DNA of 64,000 bases from Isoetes taiwanensis (Eukaryota; Streptophyta; Lycopodiopsida; Isoetales; Isoetaceae). Numbering within the stretch: the first letter of the stretch is position 1; the number at the start of each line of letters is the position of its first letter. Shown here piece after piece: positions 45,351 to 59,181 of this stretch. Made by a program: the position numbers and the translations under genes. The stretch spans positions 14,828,925 to 14,892,924 of the forward strand of contig JAJEKV010000018.1 in the NCBI GenBank assembly GCA_021234155.1. Reading direction: 5' to 3'. The notes under the pieces are model-generated. The model did not search any database. It saw only the letters and a program-made list of their open reading frames with translations, and was not told the origin of the DNA.

Positions 45351-46080
45351 TGTTGAAGATGTTCCTGGCAAACCTTCAAGCTCATTGGTACAAGACCTTC
45401 AATTTGCTTTAGACAATCACTGTAAGCCAAAAGTTGCAAGGAGAAAGCTCAAATATTGAGTAGAGATGCTTTTCCAAAACAAGAAAAAGGTTACCATGGC
45501 AAAACTTATGCCAAATGCTTTTAGGCTCGAATTTTGCAATTCGAATGGCAAAAAATGCTCTGATATGCAAGGATTCAGTGTGTAAAAATCAGATGCAAAC
45601 AAATAGGCAGATCAATCTCAAATTTGCAAATCTGACCAAGTAAAAAATAAGTCAATATCCCTGGCAACAAGCAAAATTTTACAAAAGAAGTTATGGGAGT
45701 CTTTTTCCAGTTTTGACACTTCTCACAAGCTTTGACAAGTCTGCAGACTTAGTGCATCTAGTTTTTGCTAGAAAAACATGCATTTATGCTCTAAAAGATC
45801 AATTTTAACTTTGATAAACTAGAGTGCTCAAGATCACAACAAGTCGTTTTTCACAAATGTAATTCTTAGTAACCTTTTTTAGTTTTGACAAGTTGTACCT
45901 CCTTTGACATACCTGTAAACAACATGCATCAGTGAATTTCAAACAAAACAATATAAATATGCCATGAGGATGGATTTTCTTATCGAGAAATAATGACTAG
46001 ATTTAAAGAAACTTAAGAACACAATGACTTAATGCTTTCTGATAATAAATTTTGAATGTTTTTTGTTTATAAGATGTCAA
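45351..46080 (-). repeat. family A LTR fragment, copy A3
   Basis: Starts TGTTGAAGATGTTCCTGGC preceded by GGGACCTCCAAAG, the same LTR-internal junction as at 17494-17506. Similarity is diverged (the GTCAATATCCCTGGCA landmark at about 45652) and fades near 46080. Confidence 0.65.
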
Positions 46081-47002
46081 ACTATATGATGGACAAACTT
46101 TGCACTTTGGCTATCATGCTGCCGAGCTGAGCTTGTTGACTATCTCTTTGGCAGGCCTCTTTTCTCATGGAAGAGGCTTCTCCCTTGTCTTTACTATCTG
46201 GTCTAGCCATTTCCGTGATGGGTCGCTCGTATGTCCCCCCCTAGAGGATCATGCCAAGCAAGGTGCCATTGATTTATGATGGGTTTGGATCTAGGTTTTG
46301 GCCGAGGTTTGATGGGTGTCCATATCCAGATTCCCGTGCTTGGAAATGGGGAGGGGGCCACAAGAGTTGTCATGACTGTTTGGGGATTCCTTAATTAGGT
46401 CAACGCTGAAAAGTTTTGTATTTTCTCTCTCTCTTAAATGCTTGTTGACCTGACATTGACCCTTGACTTTGACCATAGACTCAAAGTCTATCCGCTTGAC
46501 CTGGGAAAAGTTCTATTTGCTCAAATAGCGCCATTTGGATCCAGTGAAAGCCCACCTCAAGTCGAGGTCTGCCTGCTCAAATAGCGCAACATCGCCATGT
46601 GGATCCAGTGAAGGCCCACAGCCAGTCCCAAACTTTGGGCTGCCAACCATCAAATAGCGCCATGACGCCATTTGTCACTGAAGGGCCCCGATTTAGCAAA
46701 AGATTTTGAGTCTTTGTTCCTTATTCCTAGCTTCCCTTTGAGCTTTTGAGCATACTCCTTTTTTCAATCCACATGCATCCCAAAAGAATTCCGACAACAG
46801 CAGGAATCAAACCTCCCCACCCCCCTCCCCCTCCCCGGCCCTGCACCAACCACTGAGGGTGGGTATCGTTTATGTTTAAAAGCCATCTTTCAATCTAGTT
46901 GAGCCTTCCATAGCCCTTTGGCCATCCTGTAGACCCCCTTCCTTTAAACCCCCCTTCCTGTTCCTATGGCCACCCCAGTGATAGAGGAACTAGACGAGCC
47001 TT
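46081..47002. repeat. spacer with three copies of a CAAATAGCGC motif
   Basis: TCAAATAGCGC recurs at about 46521, 46577 and 46650 (the last as ATCAAATAGCGC), the first two followed by GGATCCAGTGAA and CCCAC, a roughly 55-bp direct repeat. No coding sequence recognised. Confidence 0.5.
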
Positions 47003-49246
47003 TGTTGAAGGTGTTCCTGGCAAAACCTTCAACTTCAATGGTTTAGAACCTCCAGATGGCTTAAGGCAACCACTCTATGTGGGAAAATTCCAAGGCAAAA
47101 TGCTCAAATAACAATTTTCAATCACTTTTCCAAAAAAAAAAAAAACTGCCTTATAAAAGATGATGCCATATGCAAACAAACAAGGATCTGCTCATGATTT
47201 CTTATGCCTAAGCTACTCAAGATCTTGAGGAATGCTAGGCAAAAAGTCAGACGTTTTGTGATTCGTGCAAATCATTCAAATATGCATCTCTGACTAGGTC
47301 AAAATTTGGTCGATATCCCTGGCCGAGAGTGATTTTTTGTAACTCCAAGAAGGTAGATCTTTTTGGTGTTTTGATGCTTGGATCTCTTTTTAATAAGCCT
47401 GGCACACAATGGTCAAATACTCTTTTTACATAAATGAGTGCAAAATATCCTGAAATGTTGGTTTTACGCCTGACAGACTATCATAGACTATGAATAGCAA
47501 GCTGAGCTCTGTTAAATCGATCTTTTGTGGGCTCTTTTTTGTTTCTTGATATGAATTCTGAAGCTACTTATGCTTTGCAAGAGGGGATGCAACTTAACTG
47601 GTGAAAGATGCAATCAAAGGCTAAAATATGCAAATTTTGGCTTAATTCTGCAAGCAAAAATTTCTCCCAATAGAATATGCATACATCTTAGTTATCCTTC
47701 GCCTATTATGCATTTACGCAATTTTTACTGTAATTGTCTCATGCCTATGTGCGAGAACTTACTGTCATATTTTCACAATGCCAAAGGAAAATTACTCTTG
47801 AGTATAACTCCAAGGGTCGGATTTTTATTCATTCAAGAATCACACAGCAATTAATCAGAATCCCAAGCTCTGTGTCTTGGGTACAGGATCAAGTAAAATT
47901 TCAAGTCAAGTAATCAAGTGAAATATCAAGAAATCCATGGTAATCTGATATTTGGAAGGCAATTTCAAGCTCAAATCTTCATAACTGGTCTTTCTTCAAA
48001 GAATCTCGATCAAGTCTTTCGCCCACAGCCCTCAAAAATCTTCTGTGCAATTTTCTGCTTTTTAAAATGCCATGTTCCGGTCCGAAGGTCATCATGATTG
48101 AATGTTTAAATCTGGTTAAATTGACGGATCTTGGCATAACAGGGGATTTAGGGTTATTGAGAGAATGCTCGATATATCCCACAGGCATTTATAGAAATGT
48201 CAACCTGGGTTTATAAAGAATAGCACAGTCAGCATTATTAAACTGACGTGCTACGCCCACGTGGGATTTGGACCGTTACCGCCCCACACGCCCGGGTGTA
48301 CCACGTGGCGGGTGATTGGACGGGTAGAATCTAGGCTTTTTTTTTTTTTGTAGATAGGAAAAAAATTTGTTCATGGAGAGGCACATTTCGCAAGAAACCC
48401 AAAATGAAGGTCTAAATGAGCCCTGTTTTGAAAATTCTTTTTTGCAAAAAGAATCTTTTTTGATGCTTTATGCTGTGGAGTTTGCAAAATTAGCTTTCTG
48501 ACTTTTGGCTCAAAGGGGTGTGGAGATGGTGAGGTGGCAAACAGTCAAGGTGAGTTGGCAAGGTGATGATGACATGGCATTGAGAGATGGTGAGGTGTCA
48601 AACAAGTTGGCAAGGTAACTGTTTTCTAGTCAAAACTTTCGATGAGGTGGAAGTGATGAGTGTGACACGTGTGTGGTGATGATGTGGCAAGACAACATGT
48701 CGTCTTAATGGTCTAAATAAGTTATTTTGGAGAATTTTAAAGAAAATGGACTTTTTAATTGAGGGGGGGGCATGTGTGTGTTGTGACATGGCAATGGCGA
48801 TGATGTGTATGATGACTTGGCAACTTTTGAGTGGTGACATGGGACAATTTGGTACTAGTGCATATAAAATTGCAAACTTTATACAATAACTTGATTCTTT
48901 GCGTTCCATAGGAATTTTTGCACTTTCTCTCTCCATTTTGACTTCTAGAGAGAGGATTTAACCCTAGACCATGGAGGTGGCCAAATTAAGTGGAATTTTT
49001 TATTTCACAAGATAGTGGTGGTATGGTGGGTGTGTGAGGTGTGAATGATGTATGAAAGAGATATTTTGATTAGAAAAAATTCCCTAAGCCAATTTGCTAT
49101 AGGAAATGAAGGCTAGGCAAGGGGTATGAAGTCATATGGGATCTTTTGCATGGAAAAGGAGATGAAGAGCTCAAGATATGGATCATATGAAAAAGTCATG
49201 CCAAGAACTCAATAGAAATACCACATACCAAGAATACTCAAGGGGT
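47003..49246 (-). repeat. family A LTR, copy A4 (one end missing)
   Basis: Starts TGTTGAAGGTGTTCCTGGC; G-boxes at 48256-48265 and 48301-48309; similarity to A2 stops after ACTCAAGGGG at about 49246, so about 200 bp with the CATGGCAGCA end are gone. Confidence 0.8.
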
Positions 49247-49424
49247 TATGGTCTAAGACTATTTTCTCTCTCAAAAAACAAAGCTAGAAGAGAAAGTGCA
49301 CATTTTCTTCAAGCAAGTGTGAAAGAGCAAATTTTCCAAGTCATTGCATAAAAGTTCTAATGGTATGTGCAAAGTGCCAAATTTGATGCCAAATTATAAT
49401 ATCAAATATCATCCACATCATCAC
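49247..49424 (+). repeat. family A LTR copy A6, left piece (opposite orientation)
   Basis: A diverged LTR stretch running opposite to A4 and A5 (for example the CTAGAAGAGAAAGTGCA segment). It ends at the solo LTR A5 and resumes at 51836. Confidence 0.55.
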
Positions 49425-49429
49425 CCAAG
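49425..49429. repeat. target-site duplication CCAAG, left of solo LTR A5
   Basis: CCAAG immediately before TGTTGAAGG at 49430; repeated at 51831-51835. Confidence 0.85.
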
Positions 49430-51830
49430 TGTTGAAGGTATTCCTGGCAAGATCTTCAACCTCAGTGGTTTAAAACCTCCAGGTTGCTTAAGGCAACCAC
49501 TCTGTGTGAAAAAATTCCAAGTAGTAAGCTCAAAAAACAATTCTCAATCACTTTCCTTAAAGAGAGAAAGGTCTATCTTGCAAGAAAAGATGCCAAATGC
49601 AAACAAGCAAGGATCTGCTTATGATTTTTGGTGGGAATGTTGGGCAAAAAGTCAGACAGATTTTGATCAGTGTAGATCACTCAAAAATGCACTCCTGACC
49701 AGGTCAAAATTTGGTCAATATCCCTGGCAGAGAGTGGATTTCTGTAACTCCTAAAAGGCAACAGTTTTTTGGGATTTGATGCTTTGAGAGTTCTTTTTTG
49801 TCTTTTTGAAGTAAATACCAATGCTGTCTATGCTCTTGCAAATGAGAGAATGCAAACTATCATCTGAAAATGCAAATATGGACTAGTATGAGCAGATTCT
49901 GGGCCTAATTTTACAAGCAGAGATCTCTATAAAGTGTAAGCACCTTGATCAACACATACCTATTCTGAATATGCTTATATGCAACTATTCTTTGCAATAA
50001 TCTCTCGTGTCTAAATGCAAAGGTCAACTCTTAGATTTTCCATGATGCAAAACATATTGTCAAAAGAAATCATTCACAAATATTTTTCCAAGGATCGGAT
50101 TTTCATTCACTTAAGAATCATACAGCAACCAAAGATAATCCCAATCTCTATGTCTTGGGCACATGATCAAATAAAGTATTCAGTCGGGTAATTCACAGAA
50201 ATTATCCAAAATTCGTGCATAATCTGGCATCTGAAAGGCAAATCCAAGCTCAAACCCTCGAAACCGGTCTTTCCTAAAAGAACCTCGATCATTTTTCGCC
50301 TCAAAGCCCTCGAAAAAACTCTAAGCATTTTTTCCCTTTTGAAATCCTCTGTTCTGGCCCATTCTTGGCAAATCCGGGCCGGATCTTTGTTCTTTAGTTG
50401 GAATAATGAGTTCTTGGTTCAATGTAGGCAAATCCGAAGTGTTTAGATCATGATTAAGCAGTTAATTCAGGTGGATTTTGCCGGATCTTGGCGTAGCAGG
50501 GGATTAGGGTCCTTGAAAGATAAGCACGATATATCCCACAGGCAAACTTCAATAAGAAATGGTCAAGGTATATAAGGAATAACACATGTGATATTATTAA
50601 TTATGACGTGTTATGCCCACGTGGGACTCGGTACCTCCACCGCCCCACACGCCCGGGTGTACCACGTGGCGGGGGGTGATTGGATGGGGAAATCTAGGCT
50701 TTTTGGGAGATAGGAATTTTTTTTTTTTGCAAACAATGTAGTCTGGCACATTTCCCAAGAAACCCAATTTGAAGGTCTATATGGACACTTTCTTAAAAAT
50801 TCTTTTTTGCAAAAAGAATCTTTTCTTATGCTCTACATGACGGTGGAATAGACTTTTTATTTTTTGGCTCAAAGAGGGTATGGAAGAATGAGGTGGCAAG
50901 CAAGCAAGATGAGTTGGCAAGATGATGCTGACATGGCAATAGGGGTGTTGAGGTGTCAAACAACTTGGCAAGGAATATTTTTTCTAGTCAAAATATGTGA
51001 TGAGGTGGAGGTGATGAATGTGACACGTGGGTGATGATGTGGAAGTGTTGGTGATGATGTCGCAAGATAACATGTCACCGTTATGATCTTAAACAATCTA
51101 TTTTGAGGAATCTTTGAAAAGAATGGAATTTTCAATGGGGTGACACGCGTGTGATGTGACATGGCAATGAAGATGATGTGTATGATGACTTGGCCATTTT
51201 TAAGTGATGACATGCGTCAATTTAATGCCAATGCATGTAAATTGCATTATTTAGGCAAATCTTTGACTTTTGTTTCCTCCCTTAGGAATTTTGCACTTTC
51301 TCTCACCATTTGACTTGTAGAGAGAGGATTTGACCCTAGACCATGAGTGGAAATTTTTGCTTTTACAAGATGGTGATGGTGTGGTGGGTGTGTGAAGTGT
51401 GAATGACATATGAAAGAGAAGTTCTGACTAGAAAAAATCTCCTAGGCCAATTTGCTTTTGAGAAATGAAAGCTAGGCATGGAATTTGAGGTCACATGGGT
51501 ATGTTTTCATGGTAGAGGATATGGAAGGCTTGGGATGGAGATCATAGGAGATAGTTATGCCAAGAACTCAAATGGAAACATCACATACCAAGAACACTTC
51601 AAGGGGTTTTCATGTCTTCAAAGTTGTTCTGCTTGAATCACCTTTCCTAGCATGCTTATGTGATCTTTCATGAATGTCCTCACCTTGGTCTTCAAGTATC
51701 CACTTCATAATGTGCAAAGATGCATTCACTTCAAATGAATTGTGCTAGTGTATCTGTGTTCAAATCCAAGTGTAAGCATGAGTACATCACATTGTGTCTT
51801 GCTCTTCTATGCTGCCATAGCATGGCAACA
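49430..51830 (-). repeat. solo LTR of family A, copy A5 (2401 bp)
   Basis: Complete ends (TGTTGAAGGTATTCC and CATAGCATGGCAACA), G-boxes at 50616-50625 and 50662-50670, and a perfect CCAAG duplication on both sides. No internal sequence remains, so this is the product of recombination between the two LTRs of an inserted element. Confidence 0.9.
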
Positions 51831-51835
51831 CCAAG
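51831..51835. repeat. target-site duplication CCAAG, right of solo LTR A5
   Basis: CCAAG directly after the LTR end at 51830, identical to 49425-49429. Confidence 0.85.
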
Positions 51836-53643
51836 TACATCCACATCATCATACACGTGTCATCCACCTAATCACAAAAAGTTTTGACCTAAGAAAAGTC
51901 ATTTTGACACCTTATTTGACATGTCATCATCCATGTGCCACATCATCATCCAAGTATATCCACATCATTATACACATGTCATCCACATCATCACCAGTTC
52001 ACAAAAACGTTTGGCTAGAAAAAAGTCATTTTGCCAACTTGCTTGACACATCATCATCTCGTTATGCCATGTCAACATCCATTTGTTACATCATTCCATA
52101 AACTTGCCACCTCACCAAATATAGCCCCCATTTTCCGCCAAAAATCAAGATGCTCTTTTCTGCAAAAAGATTCTCCCATTTTGTAGAGCATCAAAAAAGA
52201 TTCGATTTGGAAATAGAATTTTGAAAAAGACCTTGTCATGACCTCCATTTTACATTTCTTGAGATTCGTGCTAAATTTGAAAAATTAAAAAATTCTCCTA
52301 TCTACCCCCCCTTGATCTAGTCACTCCTCCCATCCAATCACCCTCGCCACGTGGTACCCCCGGGCATGTGGAGTGGCAACGGGCCATTACCCACGTGGAG
52401 GCAACACGCAAGATTATAAGTTCCAGGTGGATCATTTCTTAAATACCCAGAGCTTCTTTTTTCAATCGGGCATATGGGATATTTCTGTGTTTTCTGAAGA
52501 ACCCTAAAATAGAGAAGGCCAAGAAATGGATTTACAGTTGGATTTGAAGCTCCAACCATGACCAAAATAGGCCGAAACCTTCTGATTTATGCCAAGAAAA
52601 CATTCAAAACACTAAAAACGAACAAATTTAAGGGATCTCGACAAGAACAGGCTGGAAATAGAGTTTTTCAAAAGAGGCTTTTGTTTATAGCAAATTTCAA
52701 GGGCTTTGAGCGACTGATGCGACTTATAGAACTTGTGGATATGCCAATTTGACCATCTGGAGCTTGAATCTGATTTCCTTGCATCTGAAAATGATTTTTA
52801 AAAGCAATATTTTCTAAAATTTCATCATTTGATTCACCTTTGATCCTGTGCCCAAGACTTTAGAGCTCGGGAATGACTTGATTGACTGTATGCTATCTTT
52901 ATGAACGAAAATCCGATCCTTTGGCTCAAGAATTTCATTCAATCTACATTCAAGAATGCAATATGATTTAAATTGAAGAGGCAAAGTCAGAATATGGGCA
53001 AGACAAATTCAGTACCATTGCAGAAGTTCATATAGTGGCAGTTCTTTATCCACGAAATGAGGTTATATTTTGCATCTATGGGAAGACAAAGCAAACTAAA
53101 CAAAGCAACTGGATATGGCAGTCAACCAAGTTCGAGCAGCCGATTTGCTACAAATAAGACTTGTTTCAACCAACATATGCCAGATGCCAGATTTGGAGGC
53201 TTCCATGTCAAAAAAAGAACCCTATTCTGAGAAGCTCGTTTTGTTCCTACTAGATTTGTGATGGCATACAGAGTAAGGTGGAGTCCCCACCAATGGTGAA
53301 CTTAAAGAGAAAAACTTCTCTAGAAATGTCTACACAAGTTCATCTTCTAAGAAGATTATATAAACATGTTCTCCAAGATCTATTCAATCTAATTCTATTC
53401 TTCTTACTTTCTAAAACTTAATCTATTGTCCGCAATTTACCTTCAAAGTCAAAGGGTGCTAATCCCTTAATGGTAATACCAAAGCTCGAATGGTGCTAAG
53501 ACATTAAAAAAGATAAGATAAGAATAGAATAGAATAGAATAGAATAGAATAGAATAGAATAGAATAGAATAGAATAGAATAGAATAGGAGAAGGAGATAC
53601 AAGTGTTAAAGAATTAGATATGATGCATTACTAGCTAAAAAGA

Positions 53644-53679
<36 letters not shown>

Positions 53680-54492
53680 TATTTTAACGTCATGCCACTA
53701 GGCAGCATCCAAAAGAAGATAGAATCAAATGTAGGAAGTTTTATCATCTGATCTTTGTGTGCACATCTAGCATATGATAGGCTTATTGTACCACATACTG
53801 TACCTTTGCAAAATCCCAAAGAAGCTGAGATCTCATAGATCAAATTGCTCAAGACTATAAGAGTTGGTTTTCGAGAAAATTATTTCTTACAAGTAAGTTG
53901 AGAACTTTATTGCAAAAAACATTAGATGCACTTCACATACAGAGCCACCAGAGATGACAGGAAGTGACAAAAATTAATCTACAAAAGTTTGCTTGCTGGA
54001 TTTTGCAAAGAAACATATTTTTTGGCAAAAAAACAAGTTTGCTGACTATTTAAACATATCAAAATTTCTGAGCATTTTTGCATGATTTTTTGGCAAACAA
54101 GTTGGTGCATGTTGTTTGCAGTCTGTCAGAGTTAGTGCAAAGTGTCAAAAGTGAAAGAAATAATTGTACTTTCTCATTTGCAAAATTTAGCTTGCTGTCA
54201 GGGACATTGACTAAGATTTGGCATGGTCAGGATTGCAAATTTGAAGGGGTTCTGCATATTTTCTTGCATCTGACTTTTGAATATAGATTCTTTGGGTGTC
54301 AAAACATATTCTTGAATTGGAATCATATCAAAACTCGAGTGTGATAGTAAATGGCATAAGTTTTATTGAGGTCTCCTTTTTCTTCATTTGGGAAAGCAGT
54401 TCTAACTCAAAATTTGAGCTTTTTCGTTGCAATCTTTTTTCTTAGAGTGGTCGCCTGAAGCAACCTGGAGGTTCTAAACCACTGAGGTTAAA
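51836..54492 (+). repeat. family A LTR copy A6, right piece
   Basis: Opposite-strand LTR: G-box forms GCCACGTGGT (52346-52355) and CCCACGTGG (near 52390), and the reversed LTR beginning CTGGAGGTTCTAAACCACTGAGG near 54462-54490. It continues the left piece at 49247-49424. A roughly 600-bp insertion with microsatellites lies at about 53280-53880. Confidence 0.7.
53280..53880. mobile_element. microsatellite-bearing insertion in LTR copy A6
   Basis: This segment has no counterpart in other family A LTRs. It holds AAGAT then AGAAT pentamers (53510-53586), a GATA tract (53646-53679) and the anchor TTTAACGTCATGCCACTAGG (53684-53703) that recurs in reverse at 58637-58672 beside another GATA tract. 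It is probably a short non-autonomous mobile element; edges are approximate. Confidence 0.5.
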
Positions 54493-54529
54493 ATTTTGCG
54501 CCCCTTCCCAGGCCCGCCCGCCCGGCCCC

Positions 54530-55330
54530 CGCCCCCTAGCCTTCCATTTCCTCCAACTCTCTGCCGCCACATTGTACCTCTGGGCGTGTGGGATGGCAGC
54601 ATGTCAATACCCACGTGGAGGCAGCACGCATTTTATTAATTTTGCCAGAGTACTCTATTTATACCCAGGGTAGGAATTTTTCTACGAAATCCCACGAACC
54701 CTAAAATTTAGTCAGATCAAGATCCGACCTTTTCACGTGATCTGGCAAGCTAATCATAGCCCTGAGGGCCCAAAACCACCTAAATTACGCCAAGAAACCT
54801 AGGACACAACAAAAAGACAAGTATCTGGGCCGGATTTGCAAAGAACAGACCAAAACAGAGGAATTCAAAAAGGGGATTTCATCTCAGACTTTTTTCGAAG
54901 GCCTTGAGCATGATTATCGACCTGGTAAGCATCAATACATGCCGGATTGATGATTTGAAGCTGCGGATTAACTTCCTTGCTTTTTTAGAATCGAAAGATC
55001 TTGATGCAAAAAATGACGACTTGACTATATTGTGAAGAAATTGATCATGTACCCAAGATCACAGAGCTTGGAACATATTGTAAACCATTGTATGATGTTC
55101 AAGCTAAAGAAAATCCGAGCTTGGTAAGATAACTTTGAGTGCATTGGCATTTTTAACATCTAACTAAGCTAATTTTGCATTCCAAATTAATAACATATCT
55201 GCTCAAATCTGACAGCACACCAGGCATTTACAAAGAATTAGAGGCAAATCCAAGCGATTGTTGAGAGTAGCATACTAGGATTGCAGGTCTAGTAGGAGAG
55301 AAACAGTCCTTAGTGCCAACTGGCTACATA
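54530..55330 (+). repeat. family A LTR fragment, copy A7 (opposite orientation)
   Basis: Carries CCCACGTGG at 54610-54618, the TATA-like TATTTATACCC near 54653, and a CCAAGATCACAGAGCTTGG segment at about 55050 corresponding to the LTR interior. The second G-box has decayed. It follows a GC-rich junction at 54493-54530. Confidence 0.6.
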
Positions 55331-55349
55331 GAAACAACGTGTCATAGGG

Positions 55350-56715
55350 ATGGAGGCCCGTATGCAACAGCTTGAGGACATCATTCGTTTAGTGCAGTTT
55401 GAAGGCAACATGATAATCTAAGCCTTGCTAACCTACAAGCCCTCATGTACATCCTGTTCACTATCATTGACACCATGGCACATGAAAGGAACGTTTTGAG
55501 TAGGAGACAAATGCAACTATCTCCCACCTTCGATCAGAAGTTGAGACTGCTACCATTCAAAGGATGATCCAGACAGCTATTAGCAAAAGCCAGTTGTAGC
55601 TCTAGGCTCTTCAGAATAGGGCCAGTACGCTCGAGGCAACCTCATCAGCAGTGGATACTATAGTTACCTCTGGATTATGCAGTTGGAGCATAACTTTGTC
55701 GTTCAGGATCTAGATGTGTAAGAGCTATGGGAAACCGTCGCCCAATAGGGTAAGGGCCTCATGTGCAGCCGCAACAGTGCATGCATGAATTAGCAAGGCA
55801 GAAATTGTTTCAGCAAGAGCTGAGCTCCCGCTTCAAGGAGTGGGCGACTCCACATGCTGCAGCCATCTCACATGTTCAAATGCCTGCGCGACACCAACTC
55901 ACACAGACAACTGCTGCTCCGTCACGCTATTCATGTTGCCACACCCCTAGCGTAGACCATATCCCAGACCTCACAGACAACAGCCAGCACCTGCCAAGAT
56001 GGTCAACATGCTCCGAGGGTTAAAGAGCAAGAAGAGCTGAGATGAAGGAGCCACAATGTGGTGGTTCATGGCCTATCAGAGAAAGCAGAGAATCTCATTA
56101 CATGAAATCAGAGTCTGGTCCTCTCTCCTATGATGTTTCATGCACCCATACATATTGTTAGGGCAACCCGACATGGTGTTCAATGCCCTGACTGCCCACG
56201 AATTGTCACATTCGCAGTTGCGAATGCGCTAGTACGAGGAGTTGTATTGCGCCAGGGCAAGCAGTTGAAATGGACCTCACTATATGTTGACTACGAAGCA
56301 CGAGCTGGCCCAAGTTAGGAACATTCACTACCAGGTGGAGGGTGCAGGATTGATTCAGGGCAAGACGTGGATCTTTCAATTGGCAGACACTGAGAGGTCA
56401 AAGAGGTATATATCATATGTTACAGGAATTGCTGCTACTCCAATGACTGCTACGTCCAATGCCGCCCCTACTGCTTATGTTAATGCTCCTACCCGTCAAG
56501 TTTCTATGATCTTTCTACTCCTATTACTTCACTTGCATTTGCTTCTGCTCATGCTCATGTGCCACATATTATCCTTTGTTGCCATCAAAGTACATGTGCG
56601 TCTGCATCTCTTGCCCACAAATAGAAATTGTGCCTTCGTAGGCTCTCCTGGAATTGTCGAGGCTTCTTCTAGCAGAAAGGAAATAGTCTCTTAACTCCAT
56701 TGCTACATATATAAA
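55350..56715 (+). pseudogene. LINE-ORF1-like coiled-coil/RNA-binding pseudogene, plus copy
   Basis: The ATG at 55350 (MEARMQQLEDIIRLVQ) opens a coiled-coil-like stretch, followed after frame breaks by NLQALMYILFTIIDTMAHER. Later come NVVVHGLSE (about 56060), RIVTFAVANALVRGVVLRQGKQLKWTSLYVDYE split by shifts (56200-56300), and LPTNRNCAF (about 56610). The order coiled coil, VV-GLPE, R-V-F-VLR--K-LKGT-I is that of L1-type ORF1 RNA-binding proteins; this is inference by motif only. 56083-56715 has an inverted partner at 58105-59147. No endonuclease or RT follows. Confidence 0.4.
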
Positions 56716-58104
56716 TCTTGTCCAATTTCTGTGCTATTGCCAAGCTTGGGCTTGGCTACCTTTGGGTTTTAAATTCACGATTATTGAGTGTGAACAATGG
56801 CATCAATATCTAAAGGTAATACAATAAGGATGCAAGTCTAGAAGGAGATGCATTATCATGAAATAAGTGACTCACTCCATGAGGTGACCAAACAAAGCAC
56901 ACATTATCTTGAATTATAGAATTTCTAAATGCGATATGAAAGGAAAAAACAACATGAATGACGAAGTGCAACTACGGGCCTATTATTAAGGTTTACTAGT
57001 TGCTATTTTCTTTCCTACTGATCTATATGGTTTCTTGGTTGCTCTGGCTGCTTAGAAAGATGATGCCCATCTAGTATCTATGGTTCAAGAAATGGCTTGA
57101 CCTGACCCAGTCCAATGTCATTAACCCATGATACTATGGCAGTGCCACAAATGTCCTCGCTTATAAGCTTACATACTATTCAAGTGCTTGCGGTCGTATA
57201 CTCCGACCCATGGGTGCGCATGGGTGGAGCGTTGCGGCAGCACCTATTTTATAAACACTGGAACGGCTGCAAAGCACAAGAACACTGGCGCAAGGATGGC
57301 AGCGTGGCCACATCTAAGCAAAGACACCATCACAACGTTGCCACCATAAGCACTCAGCGTACGCCAGCCACCTTTCATATGTGGCTGCATTTTTTTCACA
57401 ATGCGGCCTTTACAAGCTTTTGAAATATATTCGCTATACGACAGATGAGTGGCACGCATAGAAGGCAACATCTGTGTTTTGAGCTGAATGGGCCGCAACA
57501 TGTGGCGGGTGCGTTCAATGGAGACGGCGCTTATTTCAATTTATGCGCATCTGTGCTTATTAGGTGACGCGTCCATACTAATTATTATTATTTTCATTGA
57601 GGTATTAAAATGCCAAAGATAAGTTTTATACTTCTAAAATATGTCTTTGAAAAAATACATACAGAAGTTTTGAAAAGTGTATACATAACCTATCCCTGCT
57701 ACAACCCCTCCTCACACCCTCTTCCCTCTCAACCCTTTTCCTCCTTTTACTTGGAGGAAGTGGTCTCGCTGCTACTACATGAGTGTTTGTTCAGAGATCA
57801 TATGTGCAACAATACTTGTTTCAAGAGTCCAATTTGTTTTGAAGTTAGGGCGCCTCAGCTGCATTCGCACTCTACAATCCATGCTAACTACATTATTTTC
57901 AAGCATAGAACTCTACCTCTTCATCGTTAGATTGAAATCCTTTTGAAACATGGTCGTTTTAATGGAATGAAACTAGCTCATGTCCAACGCACTTACCCCC
58001 ATGTCCCCGGTTTCCTGTGCGTTCATTAAACAATGAGTAATGCTAATAGTCTGCCAGGTCTGGTAGCCTGTGCCCTGCATGATCCCGTATCTCCATAAGG
58101 AAGA
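56716..58104. other. unassigned region between the inverted copies
   Basis: No domain recognised. Short ORFs on both strands (for example 57115-57423 and 57610-57930) lack recognisable motifs. Confidence 0.45.
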
Positions 58105-59147
<1,043 letters not shown>

Positions 59148-59181
59148 CTTCCTCTAGTAGGCCACAGACCACCACATTATA

